A DNA stretch of 64,000 nucleotides from Cervus elaphus (GCF_910594005.1 NC_057829.1:54419001-54483000); one strand, 5' to 3'. Positions 27,501 through 36,293 are shown, counted from the first letter of the stretch. Numbers and translations are program-made. The notes: a model not told the origin generated them from the sequence alone.

Positions 27501-30500
27501 GCATCCCATGACTTTCTGAAATAAGGTTCAGCAGATGAAAATATAATCACTTCCCTATGAAGGATGAATTTCTGAATTTCAATTCCCTTATAGTATTAGT
27601 GTAAAGGAGGGGGAGCTCAACACTTGAGGGAGAAGGTTGTGTAACACAGAGAAACAGCCCACACATGCTCTACGGGTCACCAAGAGCTTTCTAAATACAC
27701 ATTTCAAGCCGCCTAATTCATAGAGGTCTGACTAGACAGGTAAATGATGGTCTAAATCAGGGGATTCTCCACTGGGTCCATAAACTCTCTGCATCCGAAT
27801 ATAAAACCTGTGTGTGCACAAGTGTCTATTTTATTTTACTTGAGAGAGGATCTGTTGCGTTCATCTCCTCCAGAATCCCAGTTCTGATGACTGCCAGACA
27901 CAATCTGAATGAGGCCAGCCACACAGACAATATGGCCATGCTGGTTGCTGTGAAGAACACAAAGGTGACAAAGACACAGCCGCCGCCTTCAAAAAGCGGA
28001 TGCGGGAGGGACTGGGGGGCGGGGTAGGGAAGAGTACACACCTAAGTCAACCCCACAACAGTGAGGAAAGGACCTCAAGAGGGTTGTCAGCAAGACGTTT
28101 GGGAAGTGGTCTCCTTCCTGCTCAAGCAACCAGGGACAGTGGGCAGTTAAGCTGGGTGGGGCTGCAAGCGTGGGAGAAAAAAAGTGTTTTTAAGGATGTG
28201 TAGAAATGAAGATGGTAGGCACGTTCATCACCATTCCAGTGGATTGAGTCTGAGGCCCAGAGAGAAATTAGCAAAAGGGGAATAACTCGTTTGGATTTGA
28301 GAGTGTGAAAGAGTGGCTCTTTAATACTTATGAAATGATACAACTTCAATGATACCATTTGCAATTTGGCTATGGTGCCAATTTAAATCTGTGCCAATGA
28401 GAAATGAGAAATGTTTCTTAGATGATGGGTAAACATCAATGGTTCTCAAGCACTCCTCATAAACCAGATGAAAGAGATAGTCTATCCCATTCTACCGAAT
28501 AAGACACCATAGACATCCTATCCTATGACTGTAATCACTAACTTGGGGAATCATGAAGTTCTCTGCACATACCCAAGGTGAACTTCAAAACTCCACTGCT
28601 ATACAAAATGAGGGTGAATAGTACAGACATCAGCCAGGACACAACATTAAGGAATGGTGCTATCTTTATTTATCATACTCATGAAGATTGTTGAATGCCA
28701 GTATCATATAATTATACTTGGGCTCTAAGAAGCTTAATCCTGCAGAACTACATAAGATGGATGAGAGCGAGGAGGTTGGTAGAAAGGAAAGCAGTTGACA
28801 TGGTAGAAGAGCCATGCAGTCAAGGCCTGTGACAAAAATCTTCTGATGATCCCCAAGTGAGGCTCTACATATAATCGGAGGGGGCCACTGAGGCAGGACT
28901 GAAACACGCTCACCACGCAGCTTTAACGAAGGTTCCACAAGGAACGTGGTATCTATAAATAAGTAATGGAGGTGACATTGGCAAGATGGAGAAGGGACAG
29001 GCTCCCCACTCCAGGATTCTTGGGCTTCCCTGGTGGCTCAGAAAGTAAAGAATCCACCTGCAATGCAGGAGACCTGGATTTGATCCCTGAGTTGGGAAAA
29101 TCCCCTGGAGGAGGGCATAGCAACCCACTCCAGAATTCTTGCCTGGAGAATCCCCATGGACAGAGGAGCCTGGCGGGCTACAGTCCATGAGGTTGCAGAG
29201 TCAGACACGGCTGAGCGATTAAGTGCGGCACAGTACAACCCTAGTCCCCTCACAGAAACTCCAACTTTGCAACCATCTATAGAAGGGTTGTTAGCATCCC
29301 TGAACGTAGGAGTAAGGCTGTAGCATCACAACAGAACACAAAAACTGGAAATAAAAAAAAAAAAACTACACTAAGAAGGGCAGGGGCTTCCCTGGTGGGT
29401 CAGTGGTAGAGAATCTGCATGTCATGCAGGTTCAATCTCTGATCAGGGAATATCCCACATTCGGCAGGCAGAGCAACTAAGCCCGTCTGACACCACTACT
29501 GAGCCTGTGCTCTAGAGCCCTCAAGCCCCAACTACTGAGCCCACTCGCCACAAATACCGAAGCCTGCCCCCCTGAGCCTGTGCTCAGCAAAAAAGTGAAA
29601 GTGAAGGCCACTCAGTCGTGTCTGACTCTTTGTGACAGCATGGACTATACAGTCCATGGAATTCTCCAGGCCAGAATACTGTAGTGGGTAGCCTTTCCTT
29701 TCTCCAAGGGATCTTCCCCACCCTGGGATCGAACTCACATCTCCCACATTGCAGGCAGACTCTTTACCAGCTGAGCTACAAGGGAAGCCCAAGAATACTG
29801 GAGTAGGTAGCCTATCCCTTCTCCAGGGTCTCCTGCATTGCAGGTGGATTCTTCACCCACTGAGCTATGACGGAAGCCCACAAGCCACTGCAATGAGAAG
29901 CCTGCGAACCACAACTAGAGAGCAGCCCCTCCTCATCACAACTAGATAAAAGCCCACACAGTAACAAAGACCCAAGACGGTCAAAAATAAATTTTAAAAG
30001 AATTATTTTTTAAAAAAAGAAGAGTGGGGAGAGCAGCTTCACTTCATTCTCGATAAACGAATTTATGTTTTAAAGGATCATGTAATGACTTATAAATAGT
30101 ACAGATATATGGCATTATTTTCTTATGCATTAAGAACATTAATTTCTTAAAAGATAAGCAGAATGAACTGCCCTATCCTTGTTTTGAAATTCTTTCTCTC
30201 TCTCAGATTCTGAGTTTATTTATTTCAGATGGCCACGTAAGCAGTCACAAGAGCTTAAGGCAGGGTCGTGGCCTGGCAGAGAGGAAAAGGCTAAATGGAA
30301 GCCATGTAACGTGGGAGCCTAGAGAGGACTTGTCAGCTCCTGGAGGATGGGAGTCAAGAGTGACTGCAGTTTCTGGTCCTGGTCATTAGGATAATGAGGG
30401 TGTTATTAACAGAAGAGGAAGTCAGGAGAGGAAGAGGCATGGATGAGCCAGCTTCCAAGTTGGGTGTGAAGGATTTTATGTATTCTTTCTGTCTATCTGG

Positions 30501-33500
30501 CTTAAATAAGCCAAACTAGCACCACTGACAACGCTGCTCCAGGACGGGAGTGAAGGACAGGCAGAACCTCAGCTCTGTGCTCAGCCTTGGACCATGGAAA
30601 CGCAGACCGTCAGAGAAGCACCGATGCCCTTCTGAGGAGAATCACAAACTCCTTTAGATAACTGACCACCTTCATAGCTTGCTTCCAGACTTGTCTCTGA
30701 GCTTAGCTCACAGCAGGTGTTACATACACATCACTGATCCTCTACAGGGAGGCCTCTGCAAAGAAGAGCAGAAGGGTGGGGGCTTGATGCTACGACCAGA
30801 CTTAAAGTGCCTTCAATCTGTTCCCCATTCTGAAGACCAAAGATATCCACTGCCCCAATCCACATATCCCTGCAAAAAAAAAAAAGGAATCTAACCCATA
30901 CAACTAAGGAGAAATAAAGACTAATGGGGAACTTTGAGATCATCTCAGGCAATCGACTGTTTTTAAAAACGAAGAACCCAAGACCTACAGAGGTGAAAGC
31001 ACAAAAGTACTTATGGGCAGGCAGAATTCCCCCATCTCTTCTTCCTATCACCTGAGAGCAAGTCAAGAAGGATGCTCACCTCCTAGGGTACAGCAATTTC
31101 ACCTGCAGTGGTTGAGATAAATACCATAGGAAGGTACCTGGCACTATTTGCTTTAATTGCTATAGGAGAGAAAAGCCTGGAGGTGGATATGGAAAAAGGA
31201 GGCACATTCTCTAAGCTTGTTTTCACTGAGGTTTCCTGTATCTTTTAACAATGGCTCACATTACTAATTATATTAGCCAACTAGCCACTTTTAAGAGAAA
31301 CAGTATCAATACATATCTTTCTTTATATTGAATCTGAAATCTGTATAGGAGGTTCACTTTAAAAATAAAAAAGAGGAAGGAAAGCAAGATCATATGTTCA
31401 CTCTGAAATGTTTTGTGTGTTTTGAGCAGAAGAAAAATAGAAGACCTTGTTGTAACTCATTTCTCATTTTGTAACATACATTTAAGAGGATCTATAAATC
31501 ATAAAACTCTCAAGAGTCAGAAATTAAATTTCAAAAAGAGCACTGGCTGTCTTCACCAGGTAGCATCATCAAAAGACTCATTACGGCTAGAATTTATGGG
31601 AGAAAAACATAGATGAATCAGATTTTATTAAGAGAAAAATAGACAATAATATAAAGCTCAATTAACACAGAGGGCTTTTAAATTCACTTTGAATAAAAAT
31701 TTTCTACTCACATAAAATTTTGAAGAAGACACAGTTATTCATTTACCTTAATCTCACCTTAGTAGCCTAAGGAAAGTTTCTAAACACAAAAAGTGTTTAA
31801 AAAAATATCTGTATCTACAGAGACAATTGACTAAGGATCAGATCCTTATTCTGATGTCCGTTCAGTGATTTCAAGAAGTCTATCTAGAAATTCCTCAATC
31901 TGTACTGGAAACCACAGTTTTGCTTGAGACACAGAAAAAATACACATATATTTGAAGCCAAAGCTATAAGAACTTTCAAGTATTCCTAATAAGCATAGTT
32001 ACCAGAATAAGACCACATGGAAAGTAATTTAACAATATCTGGGTCCTCCCTGGTGGTTCTGATGGTAAAGAGTCTGCCTGCCAATGCAAGAAGACTTGGA
32101 TTTGATCTCTGGGTTGGGAAGATCCCTTGGAGAAGGGAATGGTAACCCACTCCAGTATTCTTGCCTGGAGAATTCCATGGACAGAGGAGCGCTGAGGGCT
32201 ACAGTCCATGGGGTCACAAAGAGTCGGACATGACTGAGTGACTAACACACACACGTCAAAATCACAAATCCACATATTATCCTCTGACCCAAAAATTCTA
32301 TTTCTGAAAGTGTCTTATAATAAACTTGCACACAAACAAGGTTATTTACAGCAGTAGTATTTGTTAATAAAAGAGTAGAAATAGTCCAAATGCCACTAAG
32401 AGAACACTTGCTAAATAAATCATGACAGTTATACAGTGGAATACTATGTATTGGTAGAGATGAATGATAAAGTGCTCTTTGTACTGTATGAAAAATATTC
32501 AAAACTTTAAACAAAAAAAATTCAAGAAACAAAAATGTGCGTTATATGCCACATTCTAAATTAAAAGGCAAGCAGGGAAAATACTCATTTATGTTTGTTT
32601 CTAAAGACACTTTTTTAGAGATAAAGAAATTTAAAATAAAGAAATTTTGGAAGGATACATAAAAAAACTGGGAGGGGAAGAATGAAATAGGAGGGAGGTA
32701 TTTTACTATGAGCTTTTTATTCTCTTCAATTTTTGAACTATGTGACATTACCTACTCAAAAAATTAAGTAATTTTCAAATAGCAAGAGCTATCTACTTAA
32801 TGTTCAAATCACTTTATTAAATAAAATGCTTTGTTATAACAATGAGATATTTTAGCATATTCTCAAGCAAACCTGACCTTTGAATCCTTAAGTGAAAATG
32901 AAATTAGATGATTCTTGTCCTTGCTTCTTTAAAAGAAGTGTTTTAATATACCTTGCATAAATGTAATATGTTGCATACTTTGGTCTAAAAGACAATCCCA
33001 TTTCAATGTTTTCAAGTTAAATCTGAATTTGTGACTGATATAAAAACCAGCCAAATTTCAGCAAAGCAATTAAAATTTCAGAACTTTCCTATCTCACCAC
33101 TGAAAACACCCATACCTTTGTCCGAACGGTTTTTCCTCCCATGGGGAATTCGATTAACACAAAGAATATACCCATCTGCTGTCACAACCTGATGTTCCTC
33201 ACTAGGGTATCCCCAGCGCAAGATAATTTCACTCTGTGGAGCAAAGGAGAAGACAAAAAGTCAATGACCAAGTTTTATTTAAGAAACCAATCATTACTGA
33301 AATTTTAGTCTGCTCAATCTAGTAGCCAATCTCCATCACAAGAGTAAATCCTCCACTTGTTTTACCCCTGCATTCTACTCAGAGATGCTTAGTTAAACCT
33401 TGGTTTCACCATTCTAACATGTTCTGCACCAAGCGTGCCTTATTTTACCATAGCTTTGGGCTTCTTTGGTTCCATCCTGGCTCCCAGGCACAAATAAGCA

Positions 33501-36293
33501 CGTCTTTCTTTCTTTCTAAATATGCCAGTTAATTCTGTAATCTACAATTTTCCTTGTTTTAAGAGACCCCATCCTGGGAAATGAAGGATACAAAGCATTA
33601 ATCTGTTTTTAATCAATGGAACAATGAATCTACACTAGAATGTCAAGGCAGAGTTGAACAAGACAAAATGATACAGACCCAGAGCAAATCACTATCTTAT
33701 ACATCTTAAACTAATGCAATGCTATATGTCCATTACATCTCAATAAAACCAGGGGGAAAGATGAAAAGGAATAATGATCAAATTCACATAAGGAAAGATC
33801 CATGGGGCAATTAGGTTTCCTTTCTTTTTTTATCAAGGGGATGCTCAAACTACTGCACAATTGCACTCATCTCACACACTAGCAAAGTAATGCTCAAAAT
33901 TCTCCAAGCCAGGCTCCAGCAGTACATGAACTATGAACTGGGTTTAGATGTTCAAGCTGGGTTTAGAAAAGGCAGAGGAACCAGAGATCAAATTGCCAAC
34001 ATCCACGGGATCATCGAAAAAGCAAAAGAGTTTCAGAAAAAAATCTACTTATGCTTTATTGACTATGCCAAAGCCTTTGACTGTGTGAATCACAATAAAC
34101 TGTGGAAAATTCTGAAAGAGATGGGACTATCAGACCATCTGACCTGCCTCCTGAGAAATCTGTATGCAGGTCAAGAAGCAACAGTTAGAACTAGACATTG
34201 AACAACAGACTAGTTCCAAATAGGGAAAGGAGTATGTCAAGGCTGTATATTGTCACCCTGCTTATTTAACTTATATGCAGAGTACATCATGAGAAACACC
34301 AGACTGGATGAAGCACAAGCTGGGATCAAGATTGCCGGGAGAACTATCAATAACCTCAGATATGCAGATGACACCGCCCTTATGGCAGAAAGTGAAGAAG
34401 AACTAAAAAGCCTCTTGATGAAAGTGAAAGAGGAGAGTGAAAAAGTTGGCTTAAAGCTCAACATTCAGAAAACGAAGATCACGGCATCTGGTCCCATCAC
34501 TTCATGGCAAATAGATGGGGAAACAGTGGAAACAGTGACTGACTTTATCTTGGGGGGCTCCAAAATCACTGCAATTGGTGACTGCAGCCATGAAATTAAA
34601 AGATGCTTACTCTCTGGAAGAAAAGTTATGACCAACTTAGCATATTAAAAAGCAGAGAGAGACATTACCTTGCTGACAAAGGTCCACCTAGTTTAAGCTA
34701 CGGTTTTTCCAGTAGTCATGTATGGATGTGAGGGTTGGACTACAAAGAAAGCTGAGTGCCAAAGAATTGATGCTTTTGAACTATGGTGTTGAAGACTCTT
34801 GCGAGTCCATTGGACTGCAAGGAGATCCAACCAGTCCATCATAAAGGAAATCAGTCCTGAATATTCATTGGAAGGACTGATGCTGAAGCTCAAACTCCAA
34901 TACTTTGGCCACCTGATGGGAAGAACTGACTTATTGGAAAAGACCTTGATGCTGGGAAAGATTGAAGGTGGAAGGAGAAGGGGACGACAGAGGATGAGAT
35001 AGCTGGATGGCATCACCGACTCAATGGACATGAGTTTGAATAAACTCAGGGAGCTGGTGCTGGACAGGGAGGCCTGGCCTGCTGCAGTCCATGGGGAGTC
35101 GCAAAGAGTCGGACACGACTGAGTGACTGAACTGAAATGATAGTAGATGTTTAATATAAGTTTCAGGTATACAACACAGTGATTCATAATTTTTAAAGGT
35201 TAAATTCCATTTATAGTTTTTATAAAATATTGTCTATATTCCCTGTGCTATACAATATATCCTTGAAGCTTCTTTATTTTACATATAGCAGTTTGTACCA
35301 CTTAATCCATTGGGCAATTGTTAATTAGGAGCTCAGTGGCATACAGCTAACTCAGTTATCCAGAAGACAATGTAAATAAGTGCTCGTGATTCTCTCTACC
35401 ACAAATACTTGAAAGGATTTAAGTTTATCATTCTTACAGTAAAAAATTAAAAAGGAAAAATGTTTTTAATTTTAAAAAACCTTAAAAAGAAAAAATTAGG
35501 AACAAGAGATAAAACGTAACCTTAAGAACCCTGATAATAGGTTGCACTCTCTTGACTGACTATAAATTTATCAAAATCTCCAAAGCTGCCTGATTCTTCA
35601 GTTGTGTCACTGTTTTAAACCTGCTGTTTTCTGTAGCAATCTATAATTTCATGATATTTTATGCCTAAATAAAGTATCTCCCGATTTAATTGTCTGCTTA
35701 AGATTAATAACTTTGAAATGTTTTCATTACTTGAGGGATTATTTTTGCTTATTCGTTCTAATAAAATTGTTTTCAGATACTTTGATTTTTGGACTGAACT
35801 ACGAACACTGTAATCTGTCCTTGTTCAAAACATTCAGTATTAACATTCTTCGGAAGTTTTAACACTTTTTTATTGTTGTTTAGACAAATTCAGTGAGATT
35901 TAAAAATGAAATGAATGTCTAAAAATACCACTTATCCTATTAAGTATGATTAACTACTTATGATTAAGCACTGATTTCATCAGTAAAAAGAGGTTTGTAA
36001 AATACACATTACCTAGTGGGTAAAGTCCAGCTAACTGAACTGGAGAGTCAGAGAACATGAAAAACATAATGAGATATAAAGAGAATGCAGTTTGTAGCTT
36101 CATGTAGCTATGTAATTGGATTTCAGAAAATAACATTGATCACAGATGTGTTTTAAGAAGGAGATGCCTTTAAGAAACTTACCACGTTCATATTTGTTTC
36201 GGGATCCACAGGTGTCTGCTTCCATCCAGATGCCTGGGAAGGCAGGGTCCCAAGGACCAAACCGACCAGCAAACCCCAGAGCCACATTTTCAT
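3329..36293 (-). CDS. LIPA: LIPA, lysosomal acid lipase/cholesteryl ester hydrolase (9 coding exons, complete)
   Basis: This gene encodes the secreted-pathway glycoprotein that hydrolyses cholesteryl esters and triglycerides in lysosomes. I assembled the coding sequence on the minus strand as join(36183-36293, 33116-33233, 19601-19799, 18342-18451, 15660-15796, 13412-13558, 12474-12545, 4430-4501, 3329-3562). Every internal boundary has a GT donor and an AG acceptor, and the phases agree. The total is 1200 nt, 399 residues plus stop, equal to human LIPA. Visible features are an N-terminal signal peptide (residues 1-21 or so), the HGLL oxyanion-hole motif (86-89), the nucleophile elbow GHSQG with Ser174, Asp345 in GGRDW and His374 in EWDHLD. 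Sequons at N36, N72, N101, N161, N273 and N321 are all intact. There is no frameshift or premature stop. The promoter is a CpG island and no TATA box is apparent. Family members LIPF, LIPJ, LIPK, LIPM and LIPN are less similar, so the identity is secure. Confidence 0.97.
3885..4045 (+). repeat. MIR SINE fragment
   Basis: The text runs through 'ctctaagtctcagtttctttcact' to 'gataatgacatc' and 'gaattaagtaag', a degenerate MIR 3' half. It lies in LIPA intron 9. Confidence 0.5.
4430..4501 (-). CDS. LIPA: LIPA exon 9 (72 bp)
   Basis: This 72-bp exon has acceptor tctag and donor gtaaag. It codes residues 299-322, with LQKFQAFDFGSSAKNYFHYNQ. Asn321 starts the sequon finished by Ser323 in exon 10. 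It is separated from exon 8 by an 8-kb intron rich in BovB and Bov-tA copies. Confidence 0.96.
4607..4697 (-). mobile_element. BovB LINE 3' end fragment
   Basis: The reverse complement reads as the BovB terminus: 'gggagttggtgatggacaggg...ctgcagtccatgggg...ctgaactgaact'. It is a short 5'-truncated copy in intron 8, close to exon 9. Confidence 0.85.
5028..5292 (+). mobile_element. Bov-A2 SINE (dimer)
   Basis: Two Bov-A monomers lie in tandem, joined by the 'cttcactttcacttttcactttcgtgca' type linker. The second ends in 'gaagcgacttagcag'. This is the typical full-length ruminant Bov-A2. An AT-rich, TATATA-type stretch follows to about 5420. Confidence 0.92.
5293..5420. repeat. AT-rich low-complexity tract
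   Basis: Nearly pure A/T sequence rich in 'atata' and 'taatata' steps follows the Bov-A2 element. It has no coding or RNA signal. Confidence 0.8.
5846..5963 (-). mobile_element. Bov-tA SINE, partial
   Basis: The reverse complement reads from the tRNA-like head 'ggtttccctggtggctcagatggtaaag' to 'actccag...tattc'. The BovB-like tail is absent. Confidence 0.88.
8029..8240 (+). mobile_element. Bov-tA SINE with 11-bp target duplication
   Basis: This is a full element from 'ggcttccagggtggctcagatgg' to 'gactcagcaactaatacacacac'. The direct repeat AAGTAATTCTG flanks it at 8018-8028 and 8241-8251. Confidence 0.93.
9437..9676 (+). mobile_element. BovB LINE 3' fragment
   Basis: It contains the BovB 3' text 'cctgaatattcattggaaggactgatgct', 'aaaagaccctgatgctggg' and 'ggacatgagtttgag'. 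It lies 230 bp from the oppositely oriented BovB copy at 9907. Confidence 0.9.
9677..9830 (+). mobile_element. L1 3' end fragment
   Basis: The text 'tgtgatacatttgcaggtgtat' and 'cttatacctcaataaagttg' followed by T/A-rich DNA is the 3' end of an old mammalian L1. Confidence 0.65.
9907..11150 (-). mobile_element. BovB (RTE) LINE, reverse transcriptase part
   Basis: The minus strand keeps a 199-codon open stretch (10774-10175) of the RTE reverse transcriptase, with FNLYAEYIM, the catalytic YADD box and LMAESEEELKSLL, then the SWQTD and VVMYGCES blocks. The copy is 5'-truncated and frameshifted, so it is not active. It occupies LIPA intron 8. Confidence 0.93.
11211..11407 (-). mobile_element. 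Bov-tA SINE
   Basis: The reverse complement reads from 'gggtttaccaggtggctcagtgg' through the tRNA-like boxes to the BovB-like tail 'aaagagttggacatgacag'. It lies next to the end of the BovB copy. Confidence 0.9.
12072..12278 (-). mobile_element. Bov-tA SINE next to LIPA exon 8
   Basis: This full-length element lies in antisense view on the plus strand ('cagtcgtgtccgactctttgtg' to 'ccaccagggaagccc'). Because LIPA is on the minus strand, the element is in the sense orientation of the LIPA transcript, about 195 bp downstream of exon 8 in intron 8. Confidence 0.93.
12474..12545 (-). CDS. LIPA: LIPA exon 8 (72 bp, in-frame)
   Basis: This 72-bp, codon-aligned exon has acceptor ttttgcag and donor gtaggc. 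It codes residues 275-298 with VYATHNPAGTSVQNMIHWSQ. The last exon base is G, at c.894 in CDS numbering. The equivalent base in human is altered in the common exon-8 skipping allele; here it is the normal G. Skipping this exon would delete 24 residues in frame. Confidence 0.97.
13412..13558 (-). CDS. LIPA: LIPA exon 7 (cap domain)
   Basis: This 147-bp exon has acceptor ttttatag and donor gtatgt, exactly 49 codons (226-274). It codes the cap region with FLKWLSTHICTHVILKELC and ends in FNERNLNM. Asn273 forms a sequon with the first codon of exon 8. The length and phase match human exon 7. Confidence 0.95.
14000..14165 (-). mobile_element. Old L1 3' fragment
   Basis: 'cactgttgtgtgaccatcaccac' and 'actgaaactctgtacccatta' are characteristic text of mammalian L1 3' regions in reverse orientation. 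Confidence 0.6.
14186..14345 (-). mobile_element. hAT-Charlie type DNA transposon fragment
   Basis: 'ataaagttttattagaacaca', 'ataatggcagagttcagt' and 'aaatatttacagaaaatgtttgctgac' match the reverse text of a common mammalian hAT element. A relative occurs at 55368-55520. Confidence 0.6.
14590..14700 (+). repeat. MLT1-like LTR fragment
   Basis: 'atgggttgaattgtgtccc' and 'acatatttagaaatagggtctt' are the start of an old MLT1-type mammalian LTR (class III ERV relic). Confidence 0.55.
15660..15796 (-). CDS. LIPA: LIPA exon 6
   Basis: This 137-bp exon has acceptor ttctcacag and donor gtattt. It codes residues 180-225 with FIAFSRIPELAKKIKMFFAL and the PVAS segment that leads into the cap domain. 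Two repeats in opposite orientation and a CTCF-type motif lie within 450 bp upstream in intron 5. Confidence 0.95.
15856..15884 (+). other. G-rich tract with quadruplex potential upstream of exon 6
   Basis: A run of G blocks (GGCGGGG, GGGGGGG, GGGGG) on the plus strand lies about 60 bp upstream of the LIPA exon 6 acceptor. The LIPA transcript is therefore C-rich here. It adjoins a CTCF-type motif. Confidence 0.6.
15890..15902 (-). promoter_or_regulatory. CTCF-type core motif in LIPA intron 5
   Basis: The minus strand reads CCACTAGAGGGCG, a full match to the common CTCF core CCASYAGRKGGCR. It lies about 95 bp upstream of exon 6. Occupancy cannot be inferred from sequence. Confidence 0.55.
15936..16091 (-). 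mobile_element. Bov-tA SINE, partial, minus
   Basis: The reverse complement runs from 'gagacctgggtttggtccctgag' to the BovB-like tail. It abuts a plus-oriented copy at 16092, giving a head-to-head inverted SINE pair. Confidence 0.87.
16092..16207 (+). mobile_element. Bov-tA SINE head, plus
   Basis: It starts 'gggcttccctggtagctcagc' and stops at 'cactccagtatt'-like text, lacking the tail. A second, complete copy starts four bases later. Confidence 0.88.
16211..16400 (+). mobile_element. Bov-tA SINE, plus
   Basis: It runs from 'ggacttccctggtggctcagc' to 'gactgagtgactttcacttt'. It is followed by a short L1 3' fragment in minus orientation to about 16466. Confidence 0.91.
16400..16466 (-). mobile_element. 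L1 3' UTR fragment
   Basis: 'agttccctatgctatacagta' and 'aggtccttgttgattatcta' are the reverse text of a ruminant L1 3' UTR. Confidence 0.7.
16518..16730 (+). mobile_element. Bov-tA SINE with 12-bp target duplication
   Basis: A diverged full element ends in 'gactgagcacacatgcacacaca'. The flanks are GAATGCCTATGT (16506-16517) and GAACGCCTATGT (16731-16742), a target duplication with one mismatch. Confidence 0.9.
17024..17136 (+). mobile_element. Bov-A2 SINE, single monomer, with 9-bp target duplication
   Basis: It contains only the second Bov-A monomer, from 'cccactccaatgttcttgcc' to 'gaagcgatttagcagcagca'. GCTCTAAAA flanks it at 17015-17023 and 17137-17145. Confidence 0.9.
17860..18084 (-). 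mobile_element. Bov-tA SINE
   Basis: The plus strand shows the reverse text from 'gctcagtcgtgtcctactc' to 'cctgggaagcccc'. AACAGGCTGTG before and AATAGGCTGTG after suggest the target duplication. Confidence 0.91.
18342..18451 (-). CDS. LIPA: LIPA exon 5 (catalytic serine)
   Basis: This 110-bp exon has acceptor ttacag and donor gtatgt. It codes residues 143-180, including DEMANYDLP, the N161-K-T sequon and YYVGHSQGTT with the nucleophile Ser174. The last base is the first base of Gly180, which is completed in exon 6. Confidence 0.96.
18530..18895 (-). mobile_element. Old L1 fragment
   Basis: 'cccattcactgctgatgggcat' and 'tttgctattacaaataatg' are reverse text of an old L1 3' region. The upper part is weaker. 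Confidence 0.55.
19601..19799 (-). CDS. LIPA: LIPA exon 4 (oxyanion-hole motif)
   Basis: This 199-bp exon has acceptor ccttccag and donor gtatct. It begins inside codon 77 and ends two bases into codon 143. It codes the PVVFLQHGLLADSSNWV strand with the oxyanion-hole HGLL motif, the N101 sequon, and the GFDVWMGNSRGNTWSRKH block. This is the most conserved part of the acid lipase family. The length matches human exon 4. Confidence 0.97.
20052..20357 (-). mobile_element. Compound Bov-tA SINE with two tRNA-like modules
   Basis: One BovB-like tail is followed, in reverse, by two successive tRNA-like modules (ending near 20246 and 20357). The same compound arrangement recurs at 29592-29878 and 42846-43125. 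Confidence 0.88.
21838..21858 (+). repeat. (AAT)n microsatellite
   Basis: A run of seven or so AAT units lies in LIPA intron 3. Confidence 0.85.
22671..22812 (+). repeat. 142-bp direct repeat, copy 1
   Basis: The block from TGGAAAAAGAAGTTTCTCTC to GCACCCCTGTGT recurs exactly 500 bp further on, with about five differences. It is not recognised as a known repeat family. Confidence 0.9.
22815..22965 (+). repeat. MIR SINE fragment
   Basis: 'gctaagagaagtcaagtcatttgcccaag' and 'gggagctgggatttgaaccca' are diagnostic MIR core text. It lies between the two copies of the 142-bp repeat. Confidence 0.75.
23171..23312 (+). repeat. 142-bp direct repeat, copy 2
   Basis: This is the second copy of the block at 22671-22812 in the same orientation, about 96% identical by eye. 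Sequence before and after the two copies differs. Confidence 0.9.
24210..24417 (-). mobile_element. Bov-tA SINE
   Basis: The reverse text runs from 'ttagtcgctaagttgtatctg' to 'gccactggggaaaccc'. It abuts an MLT1-like LTR. Confidence 0.92.
24430..24810 (+). repeat. MLT1-like LTR relic
   Basis: It runs from 'cctgtgaacatgttaccttat' through 'ttgcagatgtgattaagaatc' and ends 'aagccactaagtttgtggtg' and 'agcagcaataggaaattaa', the typical end of an MLT1 element. Confidence 0.65.
24911..25096 (-). mobile_element. Bov-tA SINE
   Basis: The reverse text runs from 'tgcaaccccatggactgtag' to 'gagccactagggaagtcc'. The extreme tail is missing. Confidence 0.9.
25424..25857 (+). mobile_element. BovB LINE 3' fragment
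   Basis: It starts at the 'ccagtagtcacatacggatgtg' block (VVMYGCE region) and ends 'gtttaacaactgaacaacaac'. It is diverged and non-coding. Confidence 0.9.
25905..26060 (+). repeat. MIR SINE fragment
   Basis: 'agagcttactatgtaccca', 'cacattatagatgggg' and 'ggtggagctgggaaccgt' are MIR text. Confidence 0.7.
27270..27380 (+). repeat. MIR SINE fragment
   Basis: 'gaacctggagtcagactggctgg' followed by 'cccagtaaaatgagggtg' is the MIR 5' half. Confidence 0.65.
29022..29225 (+). mobile_element. Bov-tA SINE inserted in an older Bov-A fragment
   Basis: The full element starts 'gggcttccctggtggctcag' and ends 'cacggctgagcgatt'. The 37 bases before it ('gcaagatggagaagggacagg' onward) look like a piece of another Bov-A tail. 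Confidence 0.91.
29383..30003 (+). mobile_element. CHR-type tRNA SINE split by a later SINE
   Basis: The head (29383-29591) has 'ggggcttccctggtgggtcag', 'gcaactaagcccgt' type text and 'gagcctgtgctctagagccc'. The element resumes at 29879 with 'acaagccactgcaatgagaag' and ends in 'aaagcccacacagtaacaaagac' plus an A-rich tail. The 29592-29878 insert is a minus-strand compound Bov-tA. Confidence 0.85.
29592..29878 (-). mobile_element. Compound Bov-tA SINE nested in a CHR SINE
   Basis: It has the reverse BovB-like tail ('gtgaaagtgaaggccactcag') followed by two tRNA-like modules ending 'gagctatgacggaagccc'. Its sits inside the CHR-type SINE described at 29383-30003, so it is the younger insertion. 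Confidence 0.88.
32041..32250 (+). mobile_element. Bov-tA SINE
   Basis: This full element runs from 'gggtcctccctggtggttctg' to 'gactgagtgactaacacacac'. Confidence 0.91.
32256..32600 (+). mobile_element. Old L1 fragment
   Basis: 'gacccaaaaattctatttctga', 'acaaggttatttacagcag' and 'atacagtggaatactatg' follow the order of an L1 ORF2 end and 3' region. Confidence 0.6.
33116..33233 (-). CDS. LIPA: LIPA exon 3
   Basis: This 118-bp exon has acceptor ctccacag and donor gtatgg. It codes residues 38-76 plus one base: SEII, a WGYPSEEH segment, then ADGYILCVNRIPHGRKN, the typical N-terminal cap of acid lipases. N72 is followed by R-S, so the glycosylation sequon is kept. It lies 2.9 kb from exon 2 and 13.3 kb from exon 4; the latter is the largest intron of the gene. 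Confidence 0.95.
33690..33765 (+). mobile_element. L1 3' end fragment
   Basis: 'atgctatatgtccattacatctcaataaaac' type text is an L1 terminus. It lies about 450 bp upstream of exon 3 in intron 2. Confidence 0.55.
33838..35133 (+). mobile_element. BovB (RTE) LINE, 5'-truncated
   Basis: The reverse transcriptase runs from 'KILQARLQQYM' and QAGFRKGRGTRDQIANI through SPCLFNLYAEYIM and LRYADDTALMAE to the full 3' end 'gactgagtgactgaactgaa'. Stops and frameshifts break it. It lies in LIPA intron 2, antisense to the gene. Confidence 0.95.
35134..35310 (-). mobile_element. L1 3' UTR fragment
   Basis: The text 'agtttcaggtatacaacacag' and 'tattccctgtgctatacaata' is the reverse 3' UTR of a ruminant L1. 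It follows the BovB copy directly. Confidence 0.7.
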
